From Paenibacillus sp. PvR098 (GTDB taxonomy: Bacteria > Bacillota > Bacilli > Paenibacillales > NBRC-103111): a DNA stretch of 64,000 nt. This document shows positions 7,723 through 17,207 of this stretch, piece after piece. Made by a program: the position numbers and the translations under genes. The notes below the pieces were generated by a model that was not told the origin of the DNA, ran no database searches, and saw only the letters and a program-made list of their open reading frames with translations. Position 1 is the stretch's first letter, and each line of letters begins with the position of its first letter. The DNA lies in contig NZ_JAFIBU010000001.1 in the NCBI RefSeq assembly GCF_017833255.1, positions 1,674,001-1,738,000 of the forward strand. Direction: 5' to 3'.

Positions 7723-9324
7723 TTATCGTTCCGTGGCTCCCGTCTTGTGCCGTAAGATGGCCGTACGGGTGCCATGATCCCACTGGACGTCCAAACCGAT
7801 TTCCTCCGCAAAGAAGCGTACCGGGACATAAGTGAGGTCGTGCTTGATATAAGGTGCGGCATCCGTCTCCGTAAGCCATTCTCTGCCTTCAGCAATACGC
7901 TTGATCCCGGTCCGGTCCATGGTGATCTCAACCGTCACACCCTCCTTGCTGAACTGTACGGCACGGGTCGCGTCGTCGAACGCAACTTGATAACCGAGTG
8001 CTTCCGCGATCGCCCGAACCGGTACCATCGTCCGGCCGGCCACGATTTCAGGAGGGGCTTCAAACGGGAGCCATTGATTATCCAAGACGACTTTGACGTT
8101 GTTGTCCTTGGGCAAATCAACAGGAAGGCTGTACAAACGGATCTGACGCAGCTTATTATTGAAGGCATCGGCCACAATAATGCTGCCGTCCGCTTGAACG
8201 GCTACTCCAGTCGGCCTCTGCATACGCGCACTGCCTTCAATGCCGTCCAGCTCGCCCGTCGTGCTGCCCGGCACTCCAGCAAGCGTGATCACCCGACCGT
8301 TCGATACAAATCGAATCGCATGGTTTTGGCTATCCGCAATGATCAGTCCGCCTTCCGCAGCCCAGGCGATACCAAGCGGAAAGTTAAACCTGGCCTGGCT
8401 TGCTTCGCCGTCCGCGTAATCTCCCAGAACGTACAATTCCTTCTTCGCAGCGGCAGCCCCTCCTCCAGCAACCGTTGATACGGTTCCCGCCTGCAAATCG
8501 ATATAACGAATGCGTTGATTGCCGGAGTCGCTGACATATAAATTACCTTTGTCGTCTATAACGAGCCCGCCTGGTTCATTAAACTTCGCTTGGTTCAATT
8601 CTCCATCCGCGAAATCGCCGGCTGGTGAGGCTTGTCCTGGAGACACCTCTACAGCCCGGCTCGATGGTTCACTCAGCGTCCTCACTTCGCCTGACGGGGA
8701 CACGCTGCGAATAACGTGGTTGAGCGTATCCGCAACATACAGCGTTCCGTCAGCAGCGACAGCAACGTCCATTGGGCGATAGAATGAAGCGGCTTTCCCC
8801 TTGCCGTCCGTTAAGCCAATTAAACCGCTGCCTGCCAAAGTAGAGACCCTGCCGGAGGCGTCGATTTTACGAATCGCATGATTGCCTGCATCGGCTACGT
8901 ACACATTGCCATCGGCATCTACAGCCATTCCCTGCGGCTCATGGAATAGAGATCCACCGCTCTGTCCGTCCAACAGACCGCCGATTGGAAAGCCTTTATC
9001 ATCCATTTCATACAGGACGCCTGCGTATGGGCTGACGCGTCCTTCGGTAAGCTTACGGATCAGATGGTTTCGTGAATCCGAGATCAGCACAGTATTGTCC
9101 GGCAGTATGGCAAGCCGGGAAGGAATGCGAAACGTAACGTTCTCCCCTGTTCCATTCCCGCTTCCCAAATCCCCTGAGCCTGCCCAAGTTGTTACATTGA
9201 CCATGATCCGTTGATCCGCGCCTTGAAGACTATCCGATTCGATAGAGGCTGCATAGGCTCCCTGACCGCCAATCATTACGGCAGCCAGGACGGATAAAGC
9301 GACCCTTTGTACAGCTTTATTCAT
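7723..9324 (-). CDS. Exported six-NHL-repeat propeller with C-terminal stalk domain
   Basis: The 533-aa protein has a signal peptide (cleavage near AYAAS, about residue 26). Six NHL repeats follow, each with a core like DGNVYVADAGNHAIRKI; the visible units end in NHLIRKL, NHAIRKI, NHVIRSV, NQRIRYI, NHAIRFV and NNKLRQI. This predicts a six-bladed beta-propeller for protein or sugar contacts at the surface. The last 120 residues match the copper amine oxidase N-terminal-like stalk domain (GRTMVPVRAIAEALGYQV and LTYVPVRFFAEEIGLDVQW), common in exported Paenibacillus proteins. GGAAGGAG precedes ATG 9324. It is the last gene of the cyclase-FecR-NHL operon. Confidence 0.88.
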   Translation of the reverse strand: MNKAVQRVALSVLAAVMIGGQGAYAASIESDSLQGADQRIMVNVTTWAGSGDLGSGNGTGENVTFRIPSRLAILPDNTVLISDSRNHLIRKLTEGRVSPYAGVLYEMDDKGFPIGGLLDGQSGGSLFHEPQGMAVDADGNVYVADAGNHAIRKIDASGRVSTLAGSGLIGLTDGKGKAASFYRPMDVAVAADGTLYVADTLNHVIRSVSPSGEVRTLSEPSSRAVEVSPGQASPAGDFADGELNQAKFNEPGGLVIDDKGNLYVSDSGNQRIRYIDLQAGTVSTVAGGGAAAAKKELYVLGDYADGEASQARFNFPLGIAWAAEGGLIIADSQNHAIRFVSNGRVITLAGVPGSTTGELDGIEGSARMQRPTGVAVQADGSIIVADAFNNKLRQIRLYSLPVDLPKDNNVKVVLDNQWLPFEAPPEIVAGRTMVPVRAIAEALGYQVAFDDATRAVQFSKEGVTVEITMDRTGIKRIAEGREWLTETDAAPYIKHDLTYVPVRFFAEEIGLDVQWDHGTRTAILRHKTGATER

Positions 9325-9352
9325 TGGTTTCTCCTTCCATGTGCAACCTGCT

Positions 9353-11185
9353 TTACTTCGTTGTAATTGTGATCGAATACGGGGCTGTCATCTCATAAAC
9401 CGTATGACCCTCTTTATTGACGACTTTCACATAGGCCAGCTCTACTTTGGCCGTATTGCCGGCCAAGTTCATCACCTGAAGCGGAATGCGTGCCAACAGC
9501 CCGTTTCCGTCCAATTTAATATTATCTACACTGTTAGGCGAGTTTTCATATTGCGATGCCGCGTAAATCAGCTCTTTCTGCGTTTCGCCGCTGTGCTGGG
9601 TCACTGTTTCTGCAGCCTGTCGGTTCTGAAACACGGTACCTGCTGCATTATTAAATTTCGTGGTCTGCACGTAGTTCAATTCACCCCGATTGTACACGAG
9701 GTGGGCCTCCACAGCGTAGAACGGCTCGGTCTCCTTAAAGTGCTGCATCTCCAAATCCACATTTACACTGCCGTTCACGGGTAGGCCATTCTGCTTAACC
9801 GATACGACAGGCTTTACTGGGTGGGGTTCATCTTCAACAGATCCTCCGCCGCCCGATGAACCGCCTCCACCCATTGGCGCTGTTGGATTTATCTGCTCCT
9901 CGTTTTTCATCTGATTCTCTAGGAATTCCTGCCGCTCTGAGGGCGTCATTGCACTCATTAAAGCTTCCGATGCTCTCTGATTCGCTGCATCCTCCGCCTG
10001 TTGATTGGCTTCCGCCAGCCGGTTCATGTCTCTCTCAAGCTGCGCCGAAATACGGGAGAGGCTCTGCCTGTTTTGTTCCATCTGGTTGCGTTCGAAAAAT
10101 GCGGAGGCTGAAGCATTGGACCTTTCTCCCTGCTTTATCCGCTCAATCTCCGGGTCTAGCCCCGCCGTACTGTCGATCATCGGCAGTTGCGTCAAATCTA
10201 GTTTCTTGGCAGGATCGTCAATCTGTCCATTCACGTCATCAATGATACTCCGATTCACCTTGCCTTCATCGACAGCAGCTTTAGCCAGATGCGGAAGCAC
10301 GTTATCGAAGTTTTTCTTGACTTTATCTAATTCATCCTGATCAGGAAACAGGAGGCTCGAGCGTTTATCCGGCCTCTGAATACCTTGATTGTATTGTTCT
10401 TGAAGCTGTCTTTTGATTTCATTGTTTTCCTGCTGAATTTCTGGAATGCTTCTAATAAAAGCTTCTAATACCCGAGGCGATGCGGATTGGATAATAGATT
10501 GAACGTCCACATAATCCACCATCAATCTTAAATCGGAGATATCCGTACTCGAATCTAAATTGATCTGCTGGGCAGGATAAACCGAAACGAGTTTGCCCCC
10601 TTGGGGAAGATTTCCTTCTCTATCTGGTGAGGGGATCGTCGTTGCACGCACGATACCTGCAGCCACATACATGGTCGTTCTTCCGGTAATCGGGTCTACT
10701 ATCGTCATATACTGCGTTCCCCGAACACCCATGACAGCTGTAGGCGTCTCCACCTCGAACTCATCCTCCGAGCTTACCAGCGATTTTACCTTTGTCCACA
10801 TCGAGCCGGCCCATGTTTTCACCTTGGATTTTTTGCCGCCGGCCTCCTCAAGTAAATCCGCTATGTATACTTCCGCGCTCGAACCAATCGTCAGTTCGTC
10901 ATTTCGATCCACGATACGCAACACGACGGAGGCGGAAGGTCCTGTCGAGATCGAGTCGCCTTGGTTCAGGTTCAAATTCGAGTATGCGCGGTGTGACTTG
11001 GAACCGCCGGATTTGGTGTAGGTTACATTCCCATTGACTTCAACTACAGTTGCAGCACGCACGCTTTTCGCCTGAACGGGCTGGGCCAATGCCGCTGATA
11101 CCATGGAGTTCACAATAACGAACACCAATACCCACACGAACGCAGATGCCCTTTTTTTCATTATTAACTGATTCGCTTTCCCCAC
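9353..11185 (-). CDS. Exported FecR-domain protein with coiled coil and cohesin-like domain
   Basis: The start is GTG 11185 (AGAGGAG seven bases upstream); the ATG at 11161 has no good site. The 610-aa product has a signal peptide ending near AQPVQA, then a FecR domain (about 45-200: VNGNVTYTKSGG, LNQGDSISTGPSASVVLRI, TPTAVMGVRGTQY). A long charged helical region rich in Q, E and N (about 250-420) is likely coiled coil. A glycine-serine linker leads to a C-terminal beta domain resembling cohesin (FYAVEAHLVYNRGELNYV). No membrane anchor is seen. FecR domains act in envelope sensing in Gram-negatives; here the outer-membrane partner cannot exist. It sits between the cyclase and NHL genes. Confidence 0.85.
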   Translation of the reverse strand: MGKANQLIMKKRASAFVWVLVFVIVNSMVSAALAQPVQAKSVRAATVVEVNGNVTYTKSGGSKSHRAYSNLNLNQGDSISTGPSASVVLRIVDRNDELTIGSSAEVYIADLLEEAGGKKSKVKTWAGSMWTKVKSLVSSEDEFEVETPTAVMGVRGTQYMTIVDPITGRTTMYVAAGIVRATTIPSPDREGNLPQGGKLVSVYPAQQINLDSSTDISDLRLMVDYVDVQSIIQSASPRVLEAFIRSIPEIQQENNEIKRQLQEQYNQGIQRPDKRSSLLFPDQDELDKVKKNFDNVLPHLAKAAVDEGKVNRSIIDDVNGQIDDPAKKLDLTQLPMIDSTAGLDPEIERIKQGERSNASASAFFERNQMEQNRQSLSRISAQLERDMNRLAEANQQAEDAANQRASEALMSAMTPSERQEFLENQMKNEEQINPTAPMGGGGSSGGGGSVEDEPHPVKPVVSVKQNGLPVNGSVNVDLEMQHFKETEPFYAVEAHLVYNRGELNYVQTTKFNNAAGTVFQNRQAAETVTQHSGETQKELIYAASQYENSPNSVDNIKLDGNGLLARIPLQVMNLAGNTAKVELAYVKVVNKEGHTVYEMTAPYSITITTK

Positions 11186-11252
11186 TTGATAACTCCTCTC
11201 TTTAGCTCTATTGCATTGAACGGCTGGAAAACATGCTTCCATTTAAACATAA

Positions 11253-13088
11253 TCATGAAACCGAATAACTCTTGTCCTTCGCGGATACCGGGGCTCCCTT
11301 AACGCCTAGAACTTCAAAGAGCTTTAAGGGAACGCTTTTGCCCTTCATCCATTTTTCTCCGGCAAAGCTGTATTCAAAGTATTCTTTGGTTAGCTCATAC
11401 GTTGCTTCAGAGACCAAAATCTGGTTCGGCTCCGTATTGGATTCGATTCGTGCCGCCGTGTTCACGTTATCCCCGATCGCCGTATAATCCACGCGGAGAT
11501 AAGAACCAATGTTGCCGACAACGACGTTACCGGTGTTGATGCCTATGCCCACACTGATGGTCACGCCGTATTTTCCAAGCACATCCGCCCTAACCTTCTC
11601 CATCCCTTTTTGAATTTCATAGGCCGTTTTGACCGCGTAATACGGGTGGTCCGGTACGTCGAGCGGCGCATTATACAAGATCATTGCGGCATCGCCGATA
11701 AATTTGTCGATCGTTCCATGGTTGTGCAGCGCACGTTCGGTGATCAGATTAAACATCATATTGAGAAAATCGACCACTTCCTCCGGCTTCAGCTCCTCGG
11801 AGAGCGGTGTAAATCCGCGAACATCCAAGAACAAGACGGTAAGCTCTTTACTAATGCCCCCAAGCTGAATCTCCTGCTCGCTGCTCGCGATGGACTTAAC
11901 CAGATCAGGTGAGATATAGCGGCCGAATTGTTTGGTGATATAATTTTTTTGCTTCGTCTCAAAATACGTTTTCATCGCCAGATTGCCCAAGTATGTAATA
12001 ATGCCGCACGCCACTGCAGCCATAATATCCAAATATTGTGAGCTGAAAGCAAATAACGCAAATTGGCCGCCGAACAGCACAAGGATCGCACCGAATGCTA
12101 GAATGACTCCAGCAATGGCCTTCAGCTTCCAAGTGATTATCCCAAGCAGCAGCATACTCAGGAATGCCAGCACGATCCCGAAAGCCTTATTCACGGGAGT
12201 AATCACTTGGCCGGTCAAGATTTGGTTCAAGGTATTCGCATGCGCGTAAACCAGATGCATGTGCTTCTCTACGGGCGTTATCCCTTGATCAGAGCCCGGG
12301 GCGGTGTAGCCCACCAGCACCAATCGGTCCTGGAACGTTTCTGGAGGAACCATACCACTAATCACATGAATGAATGGAATCGTTTCAAAATCGTTCTCTT
12401 TCCCGTCCCAACGGATCAGCATTTCGGATTGGGGTCGACCGTCCATCGCAGGCAGATTCAGAAAACGGCTCACATCATAACCGCCCATCTGTGCAATAGC
12501 AAGACTCAAGGTCGGATAAACGCCCTGAGGAGTATCGATTTGAAGCCAATTAGAGCGGACTACGCCATCATTGTCCAGCGTCGCGTTGATATGGGCTCTG
12601 TTCACCGAACGGCTGAACATCGGGATCGGATCCATCACGGACTGCGCCATGATCAGCTCGCCCGCTTTCACCATAGTGGTTCGTTGAAACTCACCTTCCA
12701 CATTGGCATGGGAAGGAATGATGATATTTTGATGCTTCGCGAGCTCTTCGGCAAGCGCCTTATCACTTTCCGAGTTATTGCTGTCAGTATACAGCCCGAT
12801 ATCAAAGGCAATGACCTTCGCGCCCCCTTCTTCCAGCTGCGAAATCAGCTCAGCATATATGCTTCGATCCCAAGGATAAGGACCCACTTCCTTAATCGAC
12901 TGGTCATCGATGCCGATGACGATAATGTCTTCGTGAGGCGCTTGCGACATCGTTTGCCTCATATTAAAATCATATAATTGGTGGGATAACACCTGAAGTG
13001 CGCCGGTCGTCAACAGCAAAACACATAGAAATATGATGAAACCGTTCCCCAATGCGATAACGCCCGGTCTACTCATTCTATTTCTCAT
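11253..13088 (-). CDS. CHASE2-domain class III adenylate/guanylate cyclase
   Basis: The protein (611 aa) begins with a membrane helix (about 15-35), then an extracellular CHASE2 sensor (about 35-320; DIIVIGIDDQSIKEVGPYPWDR is its hallmark). Three closely spaced helices (about 325-400) and a class III cyclase domain (about 430-590) follow. The metal aspartates are in FLDVRGF and IGDAAM. The lysine of DKFIGDA and the aspartate of RVDYTAIGD are the adenine-specifying pair, and NTAAR gives the transition-state residues, so cAMP is the likely product. AGGGGG precedes ATG 13088. It leads an operon with the FecR and NHL proteins, which suggests a sensor with extracellular partners. Confidence 0.93.
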   Translation of the reverse strand: MRNRMSRPGVIALGNGFIIFLCVLLLTTGALQVLSHQLYDFNMRQTMSQAPHEDIIVIGIDDQSIKEVGPYPWDRSIYAELISQLEEGGAKVIAFDIGLYTDSNNSESDKALAEELAKHQNIIIPSHANVEGEFQRTTMVKAGELIMAQSVMDPIPMFSRSVNRAHINATLDNDGVVRSNWLQIDTPQGVYPTLSLAIAQMGGYDVSRFLNLPAMDGRPQSEMLIRWDGKENDFETIPFIHVISGMVPPETFQDRLVLVGYTAPGSDQGITPVEKHMHLVYAHANTLNQILTGQVITPVNKAFGIVLAFLSMLLLGIITWKLKAIAGVILAFGAILVLFGGQFALFAFSSQYLDIMAAVACGIITYLGNLAMKTYFETKQKNYITKQFGRYISPDLVKSIASSEQEIQLGGISKELTVLFLDVRGFTPLSEELKPEEVVDFLNMMFNLITERALHNHGTIDKFIGDAAMILYNAPLDVPDHPYYAVKTAYEIQKGMEKVRADVLGKYGVTISVGIGINTGNVVVGNIGSYLRVDYTAIGDNVNTAARIESNTEPNQILVSEATYELTKEYFEYSFAGEKWMKGKSVPLKLFEVLGVKGAPVSAKDKSYSVS

Positions 13089-13178
13089 AACCAACCCCCT
13101 ACCCAACAGCAAATAACGAATAATTTATATTAACATATTATTCTATGAATCACGTGAAAAAATTGTGGAATAAACAGG

Positions 13179-13212
13179 AAAAAAGCTTATTCCTGCAATA
13201 GGAATAAGCTTT
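13179..13212 (-). terminator. Terminator after ferredoxin
   Basis: A perfect 12-base stem (AAAGCTTATTCC with its complement, seven-base loop) is followed on the minus strand by six T. Confidence 0.9.
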
Positions 13213-13229
13213 CGTATGATTTTTAAATC

Positions 13230-13469
<240 letters not shown>

Positions 13470-13503
13470 TTAATCTTCCTCCTTATTGTTAACCTCATCC
13501 TAA

Positions 13504-13532
13504 AATATAATATAAAAGCTTGTAAAGTTCAA
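13504..13532 (-). promoter_or_regulatory. Sigma-A type promoter of fer
   Basis: On the minus strand TTGAAC and TATATT are separated by 17 bases, with the start codon of fer about 38 bases after the -10 box. Confidence 0.65.
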
Positions 13533-13565
13533 ATAGAAAGTAGTGAACATAATGATAACGTATCG

Positions 13566-14060
13566 TTATAGGTTTTCAATAAAACTGGCGATCGACTCGA
13601 TATCATCCGGATGGAACACAGGCACATCCGGAACGACGCCTGAGGCTAGACGGATGTCAGCAGTAACCCAAGCGATAGGCGGTTCAGCTAAAGAACGAAC
13701 AATTTCCGCTTGTTCCTCCGTGCGGAAGACGGCAATCTTCGCATGTGACTCACGCTTGAACCCTTCTACCATAATAAGGTGAAACCTTTCCTGAAGACCC
13801 TCGATCACTTGGGATAACGATAGCATTCGTTTCTCATATGTCCTGACAGCATCCGGTGAAATAACAATCGAAGCCGAGGCGCCGGATTCTATAAATTGCG
13901 CGGAATCGGTATCTGACACCTCTTTATAGTGTCCATGTCCATCGTGTTTTATAATAGCTACCTTCACTCCGCTGGCTTCATAATGCTCCGTCAATCGCCG
14001 AATCAATGTCGTTTTGCCGCTGTTCGCGTAACCGGTGAATCCGATCACCTTCGTCTTCAT
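13566..14060 (-). CDS. mobB: Molybdopterin-guanine dinucleotide biosynthesis adaptor MobB
   Basis: The protein (164 aa) is a P-loop GTPase with Walker A GYANSGKTT at residues 10-18 and a conserved KHDGHGH segment. MobB helps MobA attach GMP to molybdopterin. No other molybdenum cofactor gene is in the window. Its ATG overlaps the dinB stop by four bases (ATGA), so the two are translationally coupled, an unusual pairing of cofactor and DNA repair genes. Confidence 0.9.
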   Translation of the reverse strand: MKTKVIGFTGYANSGKTTLIRRLTEHYEASGVKVAIIKHDGHGHYKEVSDTDSAQFIESGASASIVISPDAVRTYEKRMLSLSQVIEGLQERFHLIMVEGFKRESHAKIAVFRTEEQAEIVRSLAEPPIAWVTADIRLASGVVPDVPVFHPDDIESIASFIENL

Positions 14061-15364
14061 TCCTCTTCCTCCAAACCCTTTAGTCTAAGGTGATCCATTT
14101 GCAGAGAGGTGCCGCGGATTTTCCCATTCCGGATTAATGTCGAAGGATCGTCTCCAAGCATCCCCGCGGTAAGCACCGCACCTTCCCCGAATTTGTCGCG
14201 CAGCGCATCGAGCGTTTGATTCAGCTTCTCTTTTGCAGGTTGCTTCTGGTAGCTGAACAAATCCAGCTGAACCGAGGCTTCCTGTTTGGAAGTCAAGCTT
14301 TGCAGCGTAATCCCTAGAAGTCTGACCGGTTCCCCCGCCTTCCAATGAACGTCAAACAGCCTGCAGGCATGTCGGTAAAAATCCGAGGCATTTTCCGTCG
14401 GCCCATCCAGCTTCGCTGCTCGGGTGATCGTTTTCATATCGGGATCCCGGATCGTAATTTGTACCGTTTCGGCCAGCAGTCCTTGCTTTCGGAGCCTCCT
14501 CCCCACCTGATCGGCCAAATTAAGAAATACCCGCTGTATGTCCGTACGATCCGTATAATTGACAGGCAGCGTCGTTGTGTGTCCGATCGACTTGCTTTGT
14601 TCCCGTTCCGGATTGACAGTAGAATCGTCTTCCCCGTTCGCGCCACGCTTCAGAACAACCCCCAGCACGCCAAAATGCTTCGTGAGAAGCTCCGCATCTG
14701 CATGCGCCAGCTGCCCCAACGTATGAATTTGCAGCCTTTTGAGCTTATCCGCGGTTTTCTTTCCGATCCCATATAAGTAAGAGCACGGGTGCGGCCACAG
14801 CATAGCCGGCACGTCTCTTTTGCGCAGCACGGAAATCCCGTTCGGCTTTTTCATATCCGAAGCCATCTTGGCCAGCAGCCTGTTCGGCGCCACACCGACC
14901 GAACAGGGAAGGTGCAGCTCTAAGAGGATTCGCTCTTGAATTGCAGAAGCAATCTCCAGTGGCGTTCCCAAGGCTTTGGAGCCCGTAATATCCACGTAGC
15001 ATTCGTCAATCGACATCCCTTCGACCAACGGAGAATATTCATAAGCGATTTTCATAAACCTTCTGGAGAAACTGCGATACAGGTCAAAATCCGGACGGAT
15101 CAAAACCAGCTCGGGACAAAGCTTTAACGCTTGCCCGACCAGCATCCCTGTCTTTACCCCTTTACTGCGGGCTTGGTAAGAACAAGTGACGATGATCCCC
15201 TTGCGCAGCTCTACGCTGCCGGCGACGGCCAGCGGCTTGTTCTTATATTTATCGGGTTCCACGGCTTCATGTACGGAGCAGTAAAATGCATTCATATCGA
15301 TATGGAGTATGACTCTACCGTTCACGGGATAACTATCACCGCTTCCCGGCTTCTTGTCCGGCAT
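14057..15364 (-). CDS. dinB: DNA polymerase IV, Y-family translesion polymerase
   Basis: The 435-aa protein has the Y-family order: HIDMNAFYCSVHEA (first metal aspartate), YSPLVEGMSIDECYVD (SIDE motif, second metal ligands), SVGVAPNRLLAKMASDMKKPNG, an HhH thumb and the little-finger domain. A beta-clamp motif QLDLF lies near the C-terminus (about residue 375). It copies past damaged bases at the cost of accuracy. GGAGGTGG precedes ATG 15364. I saw no clear LexA box in the 170 bases upstream. Confidence 0.93.
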   Translation of the reverse strand: MPDKKPGSGDSYPVNGRVILHIDMNAFYCSVHEAVEPDKYKNKPLAVAGSVELRKGIIVTCSYQARSKGVKTGMLVGQALKLCPELVLIRPDFDLYRSFSRRFMKIAYEYSPLVEGMSIDECYVDITGSKALGTPLEIASAIQERILLELHLPCSVGVAPNRLLAKMASDMKKPNGISVLRKRDVPAMLWPHPCSYLYGIGKKTADKLKRLQIHTLGQLAHADAELLTKHFGVLGVVLKRGANGEDDSTVNPEREQSKSIGHTTTLPVNYTDRTDIQRVFLNLADQVGRRLRKQGLLAETVQITIRDPDMKTITRAAKLDGPTENASDFYRHACRLFDVHWKAGEPVRLLGITLQSLTSKQEASVQLDLFSYQKQPAKEKLNQTLDALRDKFGEGAVLTAGMLGDDPSTLIRNGKIRGTSLQMDHLRLKGLEEEE

Positions 15365-15464
15365 GTTTAAAGGCCACCTCCGCCCCCTATTGTCAGTATA
15401 CTCGTCATCGAAAAGATAGGTGTTATTTTTATTTTAATAATATCCTTTACAAGAAACAATGTGC

Positions 15465-15496
15465 TATAATTATGAAAAATTATTTTGCAATAATTT
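15465..15496 (+). promoter_or_regulatory. cimA -10 box and overlapping palindromic operator
   Basis: TATAAT at 15465-15470 lacks a convincing -35 box. It is followed at 15477-15496 by a perfect inverted repeat, AAATTATT-TTGC-AATAATTT, lying over the expected transcription start. This geometry fits a repressor site. The regulator is not identifiable; it is not a match to the CodY consensus. Confidence 0.45.
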
Positions 15497-15535
15497 GAAG
15501 CAGTTGACAGGTTAACGGAAACAGGAGGACATAGG

Positions 15536-17155
15536 ATGGGGACCACAGTAAAAATATTTGATACGACCTTAAGAGATGGTACGCAAGGAGAAGGCGTCAG
15601 CCTATCCGTTGAAGACAAACTCAAAATTGCCCAAAAGCTGGATGCACTGGGCGTTTCCTATATTGAAGGCGGATGGCCGGGTAGCAACAACAAAGACATT
15701 GAGTTCTTCATTCGGGTGAAGGAGCTCGGTCTGAAGCAGGCCAAAGTGACTGCTTTTGGCAGCACCCGCCGCAAGGATACTTTGCCGGAGAACGATGCTA
15801 ACCTGAATCGCATTCTGGAAGTCGGTGTTCAAACCGCTGCGATTTTCGGCAAATCCTGGGATTTTCAGGTGCATACGGCTATTCAAACGACGCTTGAAGA
15901 AAACCTATCTATGATTTATGATTCCGTCCGCTATCTGAAGAGCCATGGGCTGGAAATCATTTATGACGCGGAGCATTTTTTCGACGGATACAAAAGCAAT
16001 CCCGAATACGCAATCGCGACCATCAAGAAAGCGGAAGAAGCCGGTGCCGATTGGATCGCCCTTTGCGATACCAATGGCGGGACTCTCCCTCACGAAATAT
16101 CAGCCATCGTAACGGCAGTGCGTCAAGCATTGACTTGTCCGATCGGTATCCATGCCCACAATGACTGTGAGGTCGGTGTAGCTAACAGCCTGGCTGCCGT
16201 AATGGCCGGGGCTACACAGGTTCAAGGGACGATTAACGGGTATGGAGAGCGATGCGGGAATGCGAATCTCGCATCCATCATCCCGAACCTTCAATTAAAG
16301 CTGAAGTACGACGTTATCAGTGACGAACAGCTTGCGACTTTGACGAATGTAGCACGCTATGTCAGCGAGATCGCCAACATGCATATGCCCATTAACCAGC
16401 CGTATGTCGGCGCCGCTGCTTTTGCCCATAAAGGCGGTATTCACGTTTCGGCCATTCTGCGGAATTCCAGCACGTACGAGCATATTACGCCGGAGCTTGT
16501 CGGAAACAAGCAGCGCGTACTCGTATCCGAGCTGGCAGGGCAAAGCAACCTGGTGTTCAAGGCACAGGAATTGGGACTCGATTTCAACACCAATAATCAG
16601 CAGACCAAGCAATTAATCGAACAAATCAAAGAGATGGAGCATCAAGGCTATCAATTCGAAGGGGCCGATGCAACATTGGAGCTGCTGATTCGCGGAGCAT
16701 ACGGACAGCTTGAGGAAGTCTTCGCTTTGGAGTCCTTCAAAATTATGGTTGCCAAATCCGTCGATCAACCGGTGGTTTCTGAAGCGATCGTGAAGGTAAG
16801 GGTGCATGGAGAGACGATTTACAACGCTGCCGAAGGCAACGGCCCAGTGAACGCGCTTGATAATGCGCTTCGCAAATGCCTCTTGAAGTTTTATCCGGGG
16901 ATTGAAAATATGCATTTGACCGACTACAAGGTTCGCGTATTGGATGAGAAAGATACAACTGCCGCCAAAGTGCGGGTGCTCGTTGAATCGTCCGATTTCC
17001 AAAACACGTGGAATACGGTTGGTGTGTCCGAGAATATCATTGAAGCAAGCTGGCAGGCCCTCGTAGACAGCATGCGGTACGCCCTTCTCAGCCAAATCCC
17101 TGCTGCGAGCAAGCAGGAAGAGCAGAGGGAGCGGGTTGGACTCGTTAATCATTAA
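15536..17155 (+). CDS. cimA: (R)-citramalate synthase
   Basis: This 539-aa enzyme condenses pyruvate with acetyl-CoA to citramalate, the threonine-independent entry into isoleucine synthesis. The DRE-TIM barrel signature is FDTTLRDGTQGEG at residues 8-20, with metal histidines in IHAHNDCEVG. TQVQGTINGYGERCGN is typical of the CimA/isopropylmalate synthase group. The C-terminal LeuA dimer domain (about 385-520) binds the feedback inhibitor in relatives. The DTTLRDGTQGEG form and the length favour citramalate synthase over LeuA. It stands alone with its own terminator. An ACAGGAGG site lies upstream of ATG 15536. Confidence 0.92.
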   Translation: MGTTVKIFDTTLRDGTQGEGVSLSVEDKLKIAQKLDALGVSYIEGGWPGSNNKDIEFFIRVKELGLKQAKVTAFGSTRRKDTLPENDANLNRILEVGVQTAAIFGKSWDFQVHTAIQTTLEENLSMIYDSVRYLKSHGLEIIYDAEHFFDGYKSNPEYAIATIKKAEEAGADWIALCDTNGGTLPHEISAIVTAVRQALTCPIGIHAHNDCEVGVANSLAAVMAGATQVQGTINGYGERCGNANLASIIPNLQLKLKYDVISDEQLATLTNVARYVSEIANMHMPINQPYVGAAAFAHKGGIHVSAILRNSSTYEHITPELVGNKQRVLVSELAGQSNLVFKAQELGLDFNTNNQQTKQLIEQIKEMEHQGYQFEGADATLELLIRGAYGQLEEVFALESFKIMVAKSVDQPVVSEAIVKVRVHGETIYNAAEGNGPVNALDNALRKCLLKFYPGIENMHLTDYKVRVLDEKDTTAAKVRVLVESSDFQNTWNTVGVSENIIEASWQALVDSMRYALLSQIPAASKQEEQRERVGLVNH

Positions 17156-17165
17156 TATTAGTAAT

Positions 17166-17206
17166 AAAGCTGCAGCCGTCTATCATAACGGTCTGCAGCT
17201 TTTTTT
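17166..17206 (+). terminator. Terminator after cimA
   Basis: AAAGCTGCAG pairs with CTGCAGCTTT and is followed by seven T. Confidence 0.9.
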
Positions 17207-17207
17207 A

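Noticed and set aside
12207-12977. A 256-codon plus-strand frame opposite the cyclase
   Set aside because: It lies wholly within the CHASE2 cyclase gene, has no motif and no plausible start signal.
15446-15470. TTTACA and TATAAT upstream of cimA as a full promoter
   Set aside because: The spacing is only 13 bases, too short for sigma-A; I kept only the -10 box and the palindrome.
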